From the NCBI GenBank assembly GCA_003439945.1, contig QVRM01002492.1:260001-324000 (forward strand): a stretch of DNA of 64,000 nt, read 5' to 3'. Position 1 is the stretch's first letter. Each line of letters opens with the position of its first letter. Positions 46,816 through 58,199 of the stretch are shown here, piece by piece. The DNA comes from Dermanyssus gallinae. Taxonomy: Eukaryota; Arthropoda; Arachnida; Mesostigmata; Dermanyssidae. The position numbers and the translations under genes were made by a program. Below the pieces are notes generated by a model. It was not told where the DNA came from. It searched no databases and saw nothing but the letters and a program-made list of their open reading frames with translations.

Positions 46816-47714
46816 TCGCATGGTGTCGATGCCCTGATGACTGAAAACCTATGGGCGTGTGTCAGCGTGTTTTTTTTTCATAGTAGTTTGAAGTTGTTTT
46901 GAGTACATTAGAGTTATAGAATCTGACTCTTAGAGCCAACACATGTCTGAGTAGGTAACACACTCACGCAAGTTAATCTATAACGGGTGCTAATTTCGAA
47001 AGCTATCTGAACCAATTGAGTTCTGATTGAATCAATGTATCAATTGACAAGCCGCAAGTGTAACACCGTTCATCTTGTGGGCACATTAACAATCAAGCGG
47101 AATAACAACAACAACAACAACAAGAACAACAATAGCGAAACCAGCATGCATGTCTTGCATGAAAACGTTCGTGCATAACGCCAAGTTGCCATGTTGTAAG
47201 TTAAGCAGAGCACAAACAAGCACACAGACAGTACACAGAAGTTTACTCACAAGCCTATATACATAGATCAGACAATCATCGTCACAACACCACAATGTAT
47301 AACTTTTCATAGCGTGTTCATGTATAAGATTCAGGCGTATGGCGCTAGTCTGGTGACGCGAGCCAAGCAGAACAGCCCAGGGAACAACCCAGAAAAAGCT
47401 TTCCCACGTAGCCGATGACACATCAGTTTACTTGCCGGCTGCGCTACTGACGCGCTGGTCACGCTGACTGGCTGAGTAACACTTATCGTTCACGTAGACT
47501 GGACTCACGACTGGTTGACTGACAGAAGCTGCGTGACAGACAGACAGACAGACGAAAAGACAGATACATAGACATCCCGCCGCCTCCTGATTCAGGTTTG
47601 GCCTGCGATCGGGCCGGCTCGGGCGCGACTGCCATTCTTTCTTGCTTCCTTCCTGCGTAAACAATGCTCCCATTACGTTGGGCAGTGTCGACAACTGTAG
47701 CGACATAGCGACAA

Positions 47715-48180
47715 TAATAGCAACAACAACAACAACCGGATAGCGACGACGACGACGGCAACAACAACAGCAGCAACCGCAACAGCGCCAGCAACAACAG
47801 CAACAATGACAACTAACACGACGACAGCGATAACAGCAATAAAAAAGAACGACAAAAATAGGAAAAATAGCACTCAACAACCATATTAATAGCGACGAAA
47901 ACAATGTCAACACCAACGACAAAAACAACAACGACAAAGCCAACAACAACAACGCATACAACCAACAAAAAACAGAGGTTAACAGCTACGACAACAACAG
48001 TAATAACAACAAAAACAACAACAATAACTGCAGCAGCAACAACAACAGCAACAGCAAACAACAACAAAAATAACAACAGTAACTATGATAACCTCAAGAA
48101 CAATAGTAACAACGATGGCAACAATATTAAGAGTAACCGCGACAACAAAAACAGCAGCAGCAGCAACAACAACGAAATCA
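47715..48180. repeat. CAA/CAG/GAC trinucleotide-rich region
   Basis: About 465 bases of interrupted CAA, CAG, ACG and AAT triplets. Long open frames on both strands are all low-complexity. A shorter CAA run lies at 47103-47123. Confidence 0.85.
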
Positions 48181-48359
48181 ACCCAAGCAGTGTTAGCGGT
48201 TTGTGCTTGTGTCTTAGAGCTCTCGTCGGCAGGAAGAGGGGAGGTGAATGTCATCAGCCCGACCACCCCCCCACTCCACCTCTCACATGCTCACCTCTAG
48301 CAGTCCTCACCGCCGACATTCTGGCCCGTCCATGCATGTTGTTCTTATGATCTGATGTC

Positions 48360-49140
48360 ATCTCAGTCGCATCGCTGCTGGAGCAGAAACGCATGCCATG
48401 TCAGATTCCTAAAGATACTCCCCCCACATGGCTACACTATTGGATAGTTAGCCCGACGCAGAGACGCGCCTGATACGGATAGATGGGTAAATACATTTTG
48501 ATTTCGCAATGGGTTGAAGTGAAAGCACGCTTAGATTTAAGATTTGTATGGATCATCTTCGTCGTGGTACGGCGTTGTCCGATCGTGCTGACACTGCTCA
48601 TTTAAAGCTCGTTTCTGTAACGTTTCGAAAACAGACAAATTAACGCAGGCATCACTGGCCGACCAGAGTTGCCCTTGTCGGGTGATTTCTTATGGAAGCC
48701 GCTAAATCGTCAGGGTAGGCCTCGAAGAGATGTAACTGTTTATTGGGTGACAATCGGCTTTCAATTGTAGATTAGGAAAAAAATGTTTTAATTGCTTAAG
48801 ATTAGCAAATAGATTGAAGATTTCGGGGCTATGCAAGACACAATTCGATACACTACGGCATTTGCAGCCCACGGGTTCCATCACGTATTATGCAGCACAC
48901 AAGAATTCCACAATCCTCAGGAGTGTTGTAGGTGCGCGAGATGCTTAGGCCATTGTGATAGATACCACGCCGCAGCATGTCCAGCAGTGCAATCAATAGC
49001 GGAACTCGCAAGATGAGGGAAGATCCGGTGACGCAGAAAAACCACTGATTCAGATCGATGTACTTGTTTAAAATTTACCCAACCTGGGTGTTAATAAACC
49101 ATAATACAAAATACGATATAATTGAAGACCATTTATCTCA
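48360..49140. other. Intergenic; no gene recognised
   Basis: A 61-codon frame at 48831-49016 has a Cys/His spacing (CCRCARCLGHCDRYHAAACP) that loosely recalls retroelement zinc knuckles, not enough to call. No other signal. Confidence 0.35.
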
Positions 49141-49149
49141 CAGGCAACA

Positions 49150-49412
49150 GCGTAGTGGCGAGATCTAGGGACAAGTGCGCTAGTCATGGTTGTCATCTAC
49201 CGGGGTGTCGCCCGTTTGATCCCTGTTGTTGATCGAATTTTCTTTGAGCGATGCTCATTGAGAATAGATGATGAACCATACCGCTGAGAGTCAGCGGCCA
49301 TGCTGCCACAGGGACTATTGGGGAAACCTTAGATATCTCAAAATGTTCGGCATTGAAAATATACCTCACGGTGAGTTCCAAGCCCGTAGGGGACGGAGGA
49401 TAGTCGAGAATT
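49150..49412 (+). mobile_element. tRNA-derived SINE, family A (copy 3)
   Basis: The plus-strand orientation of the same family as 16060-16306 and 22312-22576. A head with GCGCTAGTCATGGTTGTCAT and a degenerate B box (CCCGTTTGATCCC, 49211-49223) leads into the body with GAGCGATGCTCATTGAG and CCGCTGAGAGTCAGCGG at about 49278. It ends near TCCAAGCCCGTAGG. The B box has T for C at one conserved position. Confidence 0.82.
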
Positions 49413-49503
49413 AATAACAACCACCTTAATTTTGTTTCTTTTTTATTTCTAGGCAATAGCGTACAAAGCATAAGGAATGTTTGAGTAAACCTGCTCTTGT
49501 CAA

Positions 49504-49740
49504 TTACGGCGTCCTTCGGGGTTCCGTTCTAGGACTAACACTGTTTAGTATATACATTAACAATCTAAACTTCCCTTGCAGTGATTTAAAACTTGTTTAA
49601 ATCACGGACTGTATATGCAACCTAGTTGAGAGTGATACCAGAAATCAGCTAATAGAGAAGATAACACGTGCTATGACTAGGATCAATCGCTGGTTGCGAA
49701 TCAACAACTTATGTCTTAATGTAAAAAACAAAAAATGAAA
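49504..49740 (+). mobile_element. Jockey/CR1-like RT fragment (motif B to motif D)
   Basis: The frame reads YGVLRGSVLGLTLFSIYINN, a decayed form of GVPQGSVLGP..F.IYINDL (motif B). After a stop and a shortened gap where YADD should lie, it continues with ITRAMTRINRWLRINNLCLN, the W..N.L.LN block. The catalytic box is lost. Confidence 0.75.
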
Positions 49741-49785
49741 ATCATGATGGGGTACGTTGGTGAAGCACCACTTAACATTAATCCA

Positions 49786-49965
49786 AATTTTCAAGCTGAC
49801 CCTCAGCCAAGATTTAACGTCCACGGAATTGCTTTTCGCATTATTTCATATACGGACCCCTATAAATACAAAGGTGCAAGGGTGGGGCTCGAACCCGCGC
49901 ACCTATGTGTCTCCTCCGGTCGTGAGACGCAGGCGAATGCATCACGCCACCGGACTCGAACCACT
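49786..49965 (-). mobile_element. tRNA-derived SINE, family B (copy 2)
   Basis: On the minus strand a CCGGTGGCGTGATGCATTCG head and a GCGGGTTCGAGCCCC B box (49883-49895) are followed by the family B body. The tail has GGCTGAGGGTCAGC, one base off the palindrome in the other copies. Confidence 0.82.
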
Positions 49966-51039
49966 TATCATTGCCTGCCACTCATGTGCTTCGTTGGGCT
50001 GTTATGCTATTAAGAAAGTTTAAAACCTGCTATTAAACAGAAGTCGAATGCCGATCCATTAGTAACTTTTTTAGAAATTAATATACAAACTATATTTGAA
50101 TTGGCTTATAGGGAAACCACTGAGAACATATGGAGAGATAAAAATATATTGCACTTTTACGGAATATGCATATATGTTGTGACATATTATAGCAAAGACC
50201 CGAACCCTTTTTGAGGCTACTTTTTATAAAGCTTACCCTAGCATAAGTGCTATAAACAATGTTCTTACGCACCCAATTACAGACCTTGTAACAAATTATT
50301 CGATGCTTAATTATCGCCTGGTGAACATTAAGGCCAGATTTATTCATTTGTTTAGATGTGTATTAAAGTTGTCCAGTAAGGAATGTGAAACCAAACTGAA
50401 ACAACAGTTGTCTTTGATTCCGCCGGATATATTAAAACATGTGCGAATAAGCCTCTCAGCACAAATAAAGCATGAAAAAATTAAAAACACTGTTATGCAA
50501 CATGTAGGATGTTGACACACCCACAAAAGCGGGCAGACACCGGCGATAGCCTTCTCTGCAAAATGATATTTTAAAAATTGTTGAACATGTTTAATTTTGG
50601 ACATTTTAAGTCCAATGAGGAATTACTAAATTTAAATAAATTTGACGTCCGGAGAAGACGGTTCCATAAACAAAGTAACAGCTATATTTGATTAGGGCAG
50701 GATTGGCCAGCTCGATCTGCTTGAAGCCCCTGCCGGTGGCTGTCTCAGGGATGGCCAGCTGTGGAACATGTCCCTGTCCACCAGATAAAAGTATCACTGT
50801 AAGCATTCGTAACGTAATTATGTCGGCTATTTGCGATTTTCTTATTGGGCTTCGATAGGATGCCGGTTGCAAGGTGATGGTGCTGGGCACTTCGTCGAGG
50901 ACGTTGTGAGCACGTCGGCATCGGTCTGGGTGTCCTGTCCGGTGTTCGCTGATGGTTCGTCTCTGCACCACTTGGTGGCGCCTTCTGCGAGGCTTGTTTG
51001 CATGCCTGCTGTACCTGAGTCCGGCTGGGGGGGCAGCCC

Positions 51040-52030
51040 ATGCTGTCCGACCCATGGCCAGGCTCGACTGATCAACCACAGGTCTATCTGCCTCCTCAAC
51101 GCGGTGGAAAAGTTAATGCAATACGTGATCCTAGACAGACTCAACTCGGCGCTAGAGAAGCGGAGTGGTCGCTTTGACACCCAATATAGGTTTCGGCGAG
51201 GCCGCTTCACGCTCGACGCAATCGAGCACATGTCTAACAGGCGGGACAAAAGGCAACCGTGCCGCGAGGAACACGCAACTATGTTCTGATTATTTCATTT
51301 GACGTTAAGAACGTAATTAATACGGCAATCTGGGGCTTAATTATGAGGGCTCTGGAAGATTACCGGATTCCACCCAACCTTTGTTCGAACCGGGTCATCT
51401 TACTTACGAGCGCACGCTGAAGTCCTGAAAATCCCTGACCTGCCGGAGAGAGTTCAAACGAACGCATACGCTGACGATCTGGCCATGCTGCAACCTCTCA
51501 CGGATTCTGCCTGGGAAGGGGCGCTGGGGATGCGCTTCGCCGACTGCTGGCTGCCGTAGCAGAATCCACTGCCGTCTACGCGGCCTCGGTCTGGATCAAC
51601 TTAGCCCTACGGACTTGACGTAACCGCCGGGTCCTCCGTGCCGCCCAGCGCACCATGGCTATGTGCGTTTGCGGAGTCTACAGGGCGCTTAGTACCGACG
51701 TCTTGCTGGTGCTGTCGCACCACCTCCCATCGGACCTACTCGCGGCTGAGCGTAACAAGCAGAGGCTAGATGGCTTCGATCCTCCACAACTGAGCCACCA
51801 CGTGGGTCAACCCCCCTCATGGCGACACGCGGAGATGTGGACTTGCAGCCTCATCTCAAGCAAGCCTGGTACAGGAGCCCGACACAGGGACCGCTCACAT
51901 ACTTTGCCACACAGGCTCTGGCGGGTCATGGCCGATTCTAGGTTTACATGCAGATGCTGTCATGAGGGAAAAGACGTGGCAGGAAAAGACCTGGAGAACC
52001 AGACTGACGCGGGGGTGAGTTCCATTCCTC
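51040..52030 (+). mobile_element. R1-like non-LTR retrotransposon relic
   Basis: In order along the plus strand: SICLLNAVEKLMQYVILDRL (motif 1) near 51085; FRRGRFTLDAIEH (GFR.GRST block) near 51190; FDVKN with the first catalytic Asp at 51301; NAYADDLAML with the YADD catalytic box at 51467-51478; then VYRALSTDVLLVLSHHLPSD near 51680, the R1-type Y+T+S..AL.VL block; and a C-terminal Cys-rich stretch FTCRCCHEG near 51945. The first Asp and YADD lie in different frames only 57 codons apart, so motif B has been deleted. The 5' endonuclease and ORF1 are not visible. Dead but with both catalytic boxes preserved. Confidence 0.85.
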
Positions 52031-52189
52031 CCAGCTCATCGCCCAAAAAGCCAGGCGAGGGTAGAGCACGAGCCCCCCGTCCTGGTTCCAAAGTACTGCT
52101 TCACAATTCCAAGCCGGGAGTGGGTTGCAGAAGGTGGTTTTCAGTGGGTGTTACACGCGGACAGGATTGAGTCATATACTCTCCACCGG

Positions 52190-52660
52190 TGTTAAGCCTC
52201 ACACTGCCCGCAACCCATACTCACACAATCAAGTCCGGCAAATACTCTTTGAGGCAGCGGAAGCCCATAGACTTGCTCGATGCCATTTGCTCCTCTTTTC
52301 TCCCAAGCACGAAGCAGCAGGCCATCTTCGTTTCTTCTCTGATGAGAAAATATTCATCGAAAATGTAAAATGGCTTGCTCACAATCCAGCTGATGTCCCC
52401 ATGGCAGGAAAAGTAAATTCCCGAGCCAGAGTCCAGGTTCTGAGTGTGGTACTTTTTTAGGAAAAGGAAACAATTTCAGAAAAAAATTACTTGCGTGTTC
52501 AATAAACCGCCGTGAAACCGCGGATACATGGGGTTTCTAAGGGACTGCCATATGTCTTTCAGCAAGATGGCGCTCCCGCTTCCATGAGGGTGAGGACGTA
52601 TGGCCGCCGAACAGCCCCGATTTGAATTCCTTTCAGCGATTCCTACACCGCATGTGTAAA
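52190..52660 (+). mobile_element. Mariner/Tc1-type transposase relic
   Basis: HLRFFSDEKIFI carries the first catalytic Asp (codon 52341-52343). KWLAHNPADVP follows. After TAG (52458) and TAA stops in the same frame, GLPYVFQQDGAPA carries the second Asp (52566-52568). The third block, VWPPNSPDLNSF (Asp at 52619-52621), lies in another frame. These three blocks are the D,D,D signature of IS630/Tc1/mariner transposases, with wording closest to the maT/mariner type. Only 75 codons separate the first two Asp residues, shorter than usual, so a piece is deleted. No terminal inverted repeats were located. A non-functional pseudogene. Confidence 0.85.
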
Positions 52661-52879
52661 GCTGGTTTCCCCTTATGCCGTATGTGCAACTCAGCGCTGT
52701 TACACACGTTGCGCCTTTTTCAATACTGAACGAGAGCTACTGCCTCTGACTCTAAGACTGGGAAGTCCTCTGATATGCCAAGCTCTTGTAGAGGCGCTCC
52801 ACAAGGATCAGGAGCCCTAGTATATAGTAAGAAGAGTTGCAGAATGTGTCTTGTGGGCATAGAGTAACCACCACACGAA

Positions 52880-53480
52880 GAGAACCGACTGCTCCTAAGC
52901 CTAGTACGCTTCGTCAACCTTGCTGTTAATGGAAAGCTGCCGAATTTCGTGCTCCCTGTTATCTACGGCGTCTTGCTTATTGCCCTGAGCAAACAAGACG
53001 GTGGTATTAGACCGATGGAAGCGACCATGCAACAAGGACAGTCGGTGAGGCCAACATGGTTGTCCTAGGCAAGGCCATCGTCAATCTAGACTTCAAGAAG
53101 TTTTTAACGCGCTTAGACGAAACCGCTTGCATAAGGCTGTTTGCCGTCACCGACTATACCCGCATGTAAATCAGATGTGCAGGTTTTCAAGCAGGTTAAT
53201 TTAGTAGGGAGAGTTTATCCAGTCATACTCCGGTGTTCAACAGGGTGACCCTTGTGGCCCCGCTAATTTCCGTCGCTATTTACTTGAAACGCGCATTTCT
53301 TCCGAACTTTGACTGTGGTTCTGGACCGGAGACGCCCTGATGGTCTAGAGATATTGCCCAGGTGGTAAAGACCAAGGTTGTGTCAGGATTTAACCTAAAC
53401 GACGACAAGTGCGAGGTTTTCTTTCCTTTCAGGGGGACCCCTATTGCGGTTTCGTGCTCCAAGTGATGCGCAATCTTTTG
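52880..53480 (+). mobile_element. REL-class non-LTR RT relic
   Basis: Across changing frames: IALSKQDGGIRPME near 52975 (KKDGG.RPIA block), VNLDFKKF near 53085 (LDF+NAFN motif A), YPHVNQMC near 53160, and YSGVQQGDPCGPA near 53225-53265 (motif B). The pattern is that of the 27.9-30 kb element rather than R1. Several stops and at least two frame changes; no catalytic box or endonuclease remains. Confidence 0.75.
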
Positions 53481-54057
53481 CAATTCCACCCGGAGCTTAC
53501 CCATCGCTCAAATAAACCGAGCTTGCTGCTACTACGAAGGTAAGTGGGGTCAAGCGCCTGAATGCAGATCACAGCGATTAGTTAAGTCGACCCAAGAGCA
53601 GTTGATGTGCCAAGCGAGTAATATTAAGGAGCAGGCGCAACTGAGAGCCGCGATCGATATATTGAGTGTAGGCCACATTTATACCGCAGCTGAAGACGAT
53701 AGGAAGAATTGAACCATTAGATTTAAAATACACGTTCGGCCGACTTCCTGGCTGCTGCTTAGCAAACAGGGATATCCCTTTGTTGCCGGACGGCATTGTA
53801 AAATCATTAGCTGGCTGGAAAGACCAACTGAACTACGCCACAAGCAAGTCACCCTATTTAAAGCCTTAGTGCGGCCTGTTTCCCCGTAGACTCTGCTTTT
53901 GCTTTTCAGCCACGAAGCTGACACGCTTGCTCACAGTTGCAACTTAGTGTAAGCGTATTGTCTCTTCTTAGACTGTATTATGTCCTTGCCTAGCCAGGAT
54001 GCTGCCAGATGACCTGTTTGCGGCAGAAGAATAAACGTTTCTTATAAAAAAAATACT

Positions 54058-54224
54058 TTCTGGGCTGACTCTCAGCCAAGATTTACCGTCCATGGGACTG
54101 CTTTTCGCATTGCTTCACAGACGGATCCCAAATGTACAACAGTGGGGCTCGAACCTGCGCACCAATGTATCTCCTCCGACCGCGAGGCGCAGACGAATGC
54201 ACCCACCACGCCACCGGGCTCGAC
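54058..54224 (-). mobile_element. tRNA-derived SINE, family B (copy 3)
   Basis: On the minus strand a CCCGGTGGCGTGGTGGGTGCA head and a CAGGTTCGAGCCCC B box (54143-54155, the best B box of the three) precede a body that ends with the GGCTGAGAGTCAGCCC palindrome near 54068. Confidence 0.85.
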
Positions 54225-54229
54225 AAAAC

Positions 54230-56415
54230 GTTTTGTAAATGGAGATTTAGACCTGACCATGACTAGGGGTGCCACCATCGCGACCTGGCTGGACGATTGG
54301 GCAGACGCAAGGCCCGAGGTGACCAAGCATCTGATACAAGACCTCGGGATGTGGTACGATTGCTAAGACGGCGAGCAATCCTACCAGGTGTGGTTAGCTC
54401 CAGAGCTATTTTTGAAGATTCATACTAAAAAAGTCTGTTATAGGGCTTTGTTAACCATATGTTACATTGTATAGTTGTTGGTGGCGTCTAACCGAATTTT
54501 CCCAATTAACTGCGTTTTGTTTAATTATACGTGGCCTGAAACCATAGGTATGTGCGAAAATGTGTGAGAAAACAGTAGTTGCAGTCGTAGTTACCCAAAA
54601 AATAACAACAGCAATAAATAAAACGTTACTAGACGATAAGGACGAAAAAAATTCAATCACTTGACCGGTTCGGCAAAGTTAGCTAGATACAGAAATCTAA
54701 TCACTGGATGACAACTAACAAACAGAACTTTTCGTATGTGAAAGTGTTGTAAATGGAATAGATATCCAAAAACAATCCATCTTTGCAAAGAGCCATCTAG
54801 CAGAGTTACGTGTTAGGTGTTATCGCTCAGACACTACTAGCGACACTCATGGCACGTTTGGCCACGACCTTCCGAACAACAAATATTTTTAGAACATTTG
54901 ATCCCTCTAGCTCTTCTTCTTGTCTTCTTTATTCTTTTTAAAGAATAATTCCTGTAATCATTTGAATAATTAAACACGTTCTCAGTATTGATCCAAAATT
55001 TCAGTAATAATTAATAGATCTGAGAGTTGGTAAACTAAATAAACAATTTGTAAATAAGATTCAACCTGAAGACAGTTGATGCAGCTGTCTGACGTTAAAA
55101 CTTCTATTGAAAATCCTATGTTGTAACCTTTTTAACATGACGCTATGGAATTTAAAAAATTATGTATTGAACAGATTAGGTACGTACGTATAGGATATTT
55201 AAATATTCTTCGTCACACTTACAGCCAACGTACGACCAATTTAAACTTAGTTTTTCTGTGCAGCAATAGCCATATTCATTCGTGGTCATCAGGAGATCAG
55301 GAGAGAACTCCGGGAGTCCTAAGTCGCGTAATCTGCAAGCTATCATATGAGGACTGCGATACGAGTACACCACCTGACTATTTTTTCGACATAAAAAAAA
55401 ACTAAAAATTCTATTACCCAGGACTCAGCCAACGACTCATTAGAGCATAGGTCAATATCTCTACTGCTTTGGAAGAAGATTGGCTCGATACCACTAGGGT
55501 TAGGTCATTTACGCGACGCCCAACGCCGCGTGATATTAAAGGTTAATATAGTTATATATTTTTATAGAGGCATGATTTTAAGTTATTGTGGTAGCTTGAC
55601 TAACGTTTTTTTTTTTTACATAAACGCAGTTTAATTGTATACAAACTATTGATATCTTATGGTTCTATCTTACCTTTAGAATTAAACAAATATGCAGGCA
55701 ATCGAGTATAGAGCAAGGCTCAACGTATAATATTACCTAGAATCAGTTGCAGTAAATATATGCTCACTCGATGGCCCGTTGTCAAAAAATAATGACACAA
55801 AAATATTCGTATTGCAGTATTTATCGAACAAATCTATAGTTCGTTTTTACCTAAGGATCACTCATTGCTTTTAACATAATGTATAACATTTTCTTGATGT
55901 GTGTATTTTGGCAAATATTTACGATACAGGCCATAGAAGCTCAAAGATAAAACCTACCAGGATCTCCAAGGAGGAGGAGGAGGAGGAAAATATGATCAAT
56001 TTGTTTGCTTACCAAAAAAAAGAGAGGTGAAATCAGACAAAGCAGGGGTCTCTTCTGAGCACGCCGGCATGCGTCTCAAGCGATGAACTCGTTCTCTGCC
56101 AATCAGACATTTTGTGAAATACTAACCGACCAGCCACATCAATGTAACAACAATTTGTCGTTTCACTGTCACTTCTAAGCAAGTTATTTCTACACCCCTT
56201 CCCCCCCGCCCCTTCCATAGAAAACATGTTTATTTTAGCGAAATCCACAACCTCTCCATGTCTCATCAAACTGAGTTTGAGCACTCTGCATCTGTATGCA
56301 AATAAAATCTATTTTTTCGTAAACATTGCATTCTTAACTACGCGCGTTCTGGTATGTGTTTGATCCGGACGTCTGTTTTTCACGCTTCTCTCTTATTTGC
56401 ACTACACGCGACGAT

Positions 56416-56455
<40 letters not shown>

Positions 56456-56990
56456 GTGTGTGTTTATACATACAAATGTTTTCGGTTTTTTTCCCTAAAC
56501 GCGTATGCCTCGATAACATGAGAAAACATTTAATGTTTTCTTCCAGCCGTTAATAGCTAGAAACGGTGCAAAGACGAACAACGCGTCCGTTACTAGGGCT
56601 GACGTGAGAGAGAACACATCGTTGTCAACGTTTTGTTGAGATAAATGTCGGGCGAGGCACCGGTATGAACGATAGGAGCTTATCAGGAGTTTGAATCCGG
56701 CAACAGCCGATCGGACAATTAGTTGAATCTGGAGGATACCATCCCGTCTTTTCGCAACATTGCTGCGACAGCCAGCCAGAGCTAAAGAAACGCAACTGAT
56801 AATCATATCACCCCTCGTTACTGCTGGTATGTAGATAGAGACGCACATAGTCACACGCACTAGATAGTAGAGGACAAACAACTGTGTTCGGGGACACTCC
56901 GATAGATGCTTTTAATTTAAATAGGATTTCCATGCATTTGGTTAGTAGGTCCCGCCAACCATGGTCACGATACAAGCAAGCCGATAAGAT
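54230..56990. other. Intergenic, AT-rich; no gene recognised
   Basis: A (GGA)6-like run is at 55972-55988 and a (TA)n tract at 56419-56451 followed by a short GT run. Frames are short and without motifs. Confidence 0.45.
56419..56451. repeat. (TA)n microsatellite
   Basis: About 16 TA units followed by TTGTGTGTGTG. Confidence 0.92.

Positions 56991-56993
<3 letters not shown>

Positions 56994-57023
<30 letters not shown>
56994..57023. repeat. (TA)n microsatellite
   Basis: About 15 TA units, 50 bases left of foldback element C. Confidence 0.92.
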
Positions 57024-57028
<5 letters not shown>

Positions 57029-57075
57029 ATGCATATATGTTGTTCCTTTACTATTTGGGTACTGTATATATAGAT

Positions 57076-57354
57076 ACAGGCTGTGAACTTGCACGCCACC
57101 GCTGTCGTTTGATTCAACGAACTCGCACTAGAGGGCGGCGTACGCACGGGCGTAGTTATGTAAATAAAATAATCGGTATTCACTACGGTCATGGAAGATT
57201 ATATGAAATATGTGTGCACACGGCTTACGCTGGAATATTTAGATTATGTATTTTTATCGTTTGGAAGTCGCAACCATATTTTCACTCTTTTGGCAACCCA
57301 GATTTTGCTGACTTGCTTACATCAATCATCAGTATCTAAAACAGGTTGAAATTA

Positions 57355-57406
<52 letters not shown>

Positions 57407-57614
57407 GCGAATATTGATAAACAGGTAGAATTTCATATTATATATATATATAAATAATCTAACGTGAGCCATGTGCACACATATTTCAAATAATCTTCCA
57501 TGGACGTAGTGAATATCGATTTTTTTATTAAACATTTCTACGTTGCGTATGCCGCCCTCTAGTGTGGGTTCGTTGAATCAAACGACAGCGGTGACGTGCA
57601 AGTTCACAGCCTGT
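57076..57614. mobile_element. Foldback element type C (FB-C)
   Basis: The left end ACAGGCTGTGAACTTGCACG (57076) is matched in inverted form at the right end (to 57614). The arms of about 170-180 bases (57076-57255 and 57445-57614) share GTCGTTTGATTCAACGAAC and CTAGAGGGCGGC. The middle holds a (TA)n tract at 57360-57404 and about 100 bases of unique sequence. No coding capacity. Sequence unrelated by eye to types A and B. Confidence 0.87.
57360..57404. repeat. (TA)n microsatellite inside FB-C
   Basis: About 22 TA units near the centre of symmetry of the foldback. Confidence 0.93.
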
Positions 57615-58021
57615 CTCCAGAGGGCGCCACCAGTTGTATCGCTTCGGCTACCGTTATGAATACTTCGCTTTAAGCTTCGAGACACACTAATGTCATACCA
57701 CAAATATCCCAGTCGTGTAGGTTAGCGGATCACCCGATTTTCAGTGGGTTTGAAAGTCCCACACTACTCCAACCAAAGAACGTGCATTACGCGTATTTCT
57801 TCCTGGCCTTCTAAAAAATCCGCGGTAAATTAGATATCTGCCGCCTAGTATCCTAAGCGGACCCCGAGAGATCGAATGTTCTATTTGAGTACATTTGAGT
57901 ACACTTGGTCAAACTTGTAGTCCAGTTTACATAACGTTGCGTATGATCAGTCTAACCATACAGTTTGATTTTTGTTCTGAAATAGAAATTGCCATTTATG
58001 CGGTACAACATGTATACATTG

Positions 58022-58192
<171 letters not shown>

Positions 58193-58199
58193 TTATAAT

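Noticed and set aside
48831..49016. Cys/His-rich 61-codon frame resembling a gag zinc knuckle
   Set aside because: The spacing does not match CCHC (C-x2-C-x4-H-x4-C), and no neighbouring retroelement frame continues it.
50303..50515. 70-codon frame with a natural-looking composition
   Set aside because: No recognisable family or partner exon; kept out for lack of evidence.
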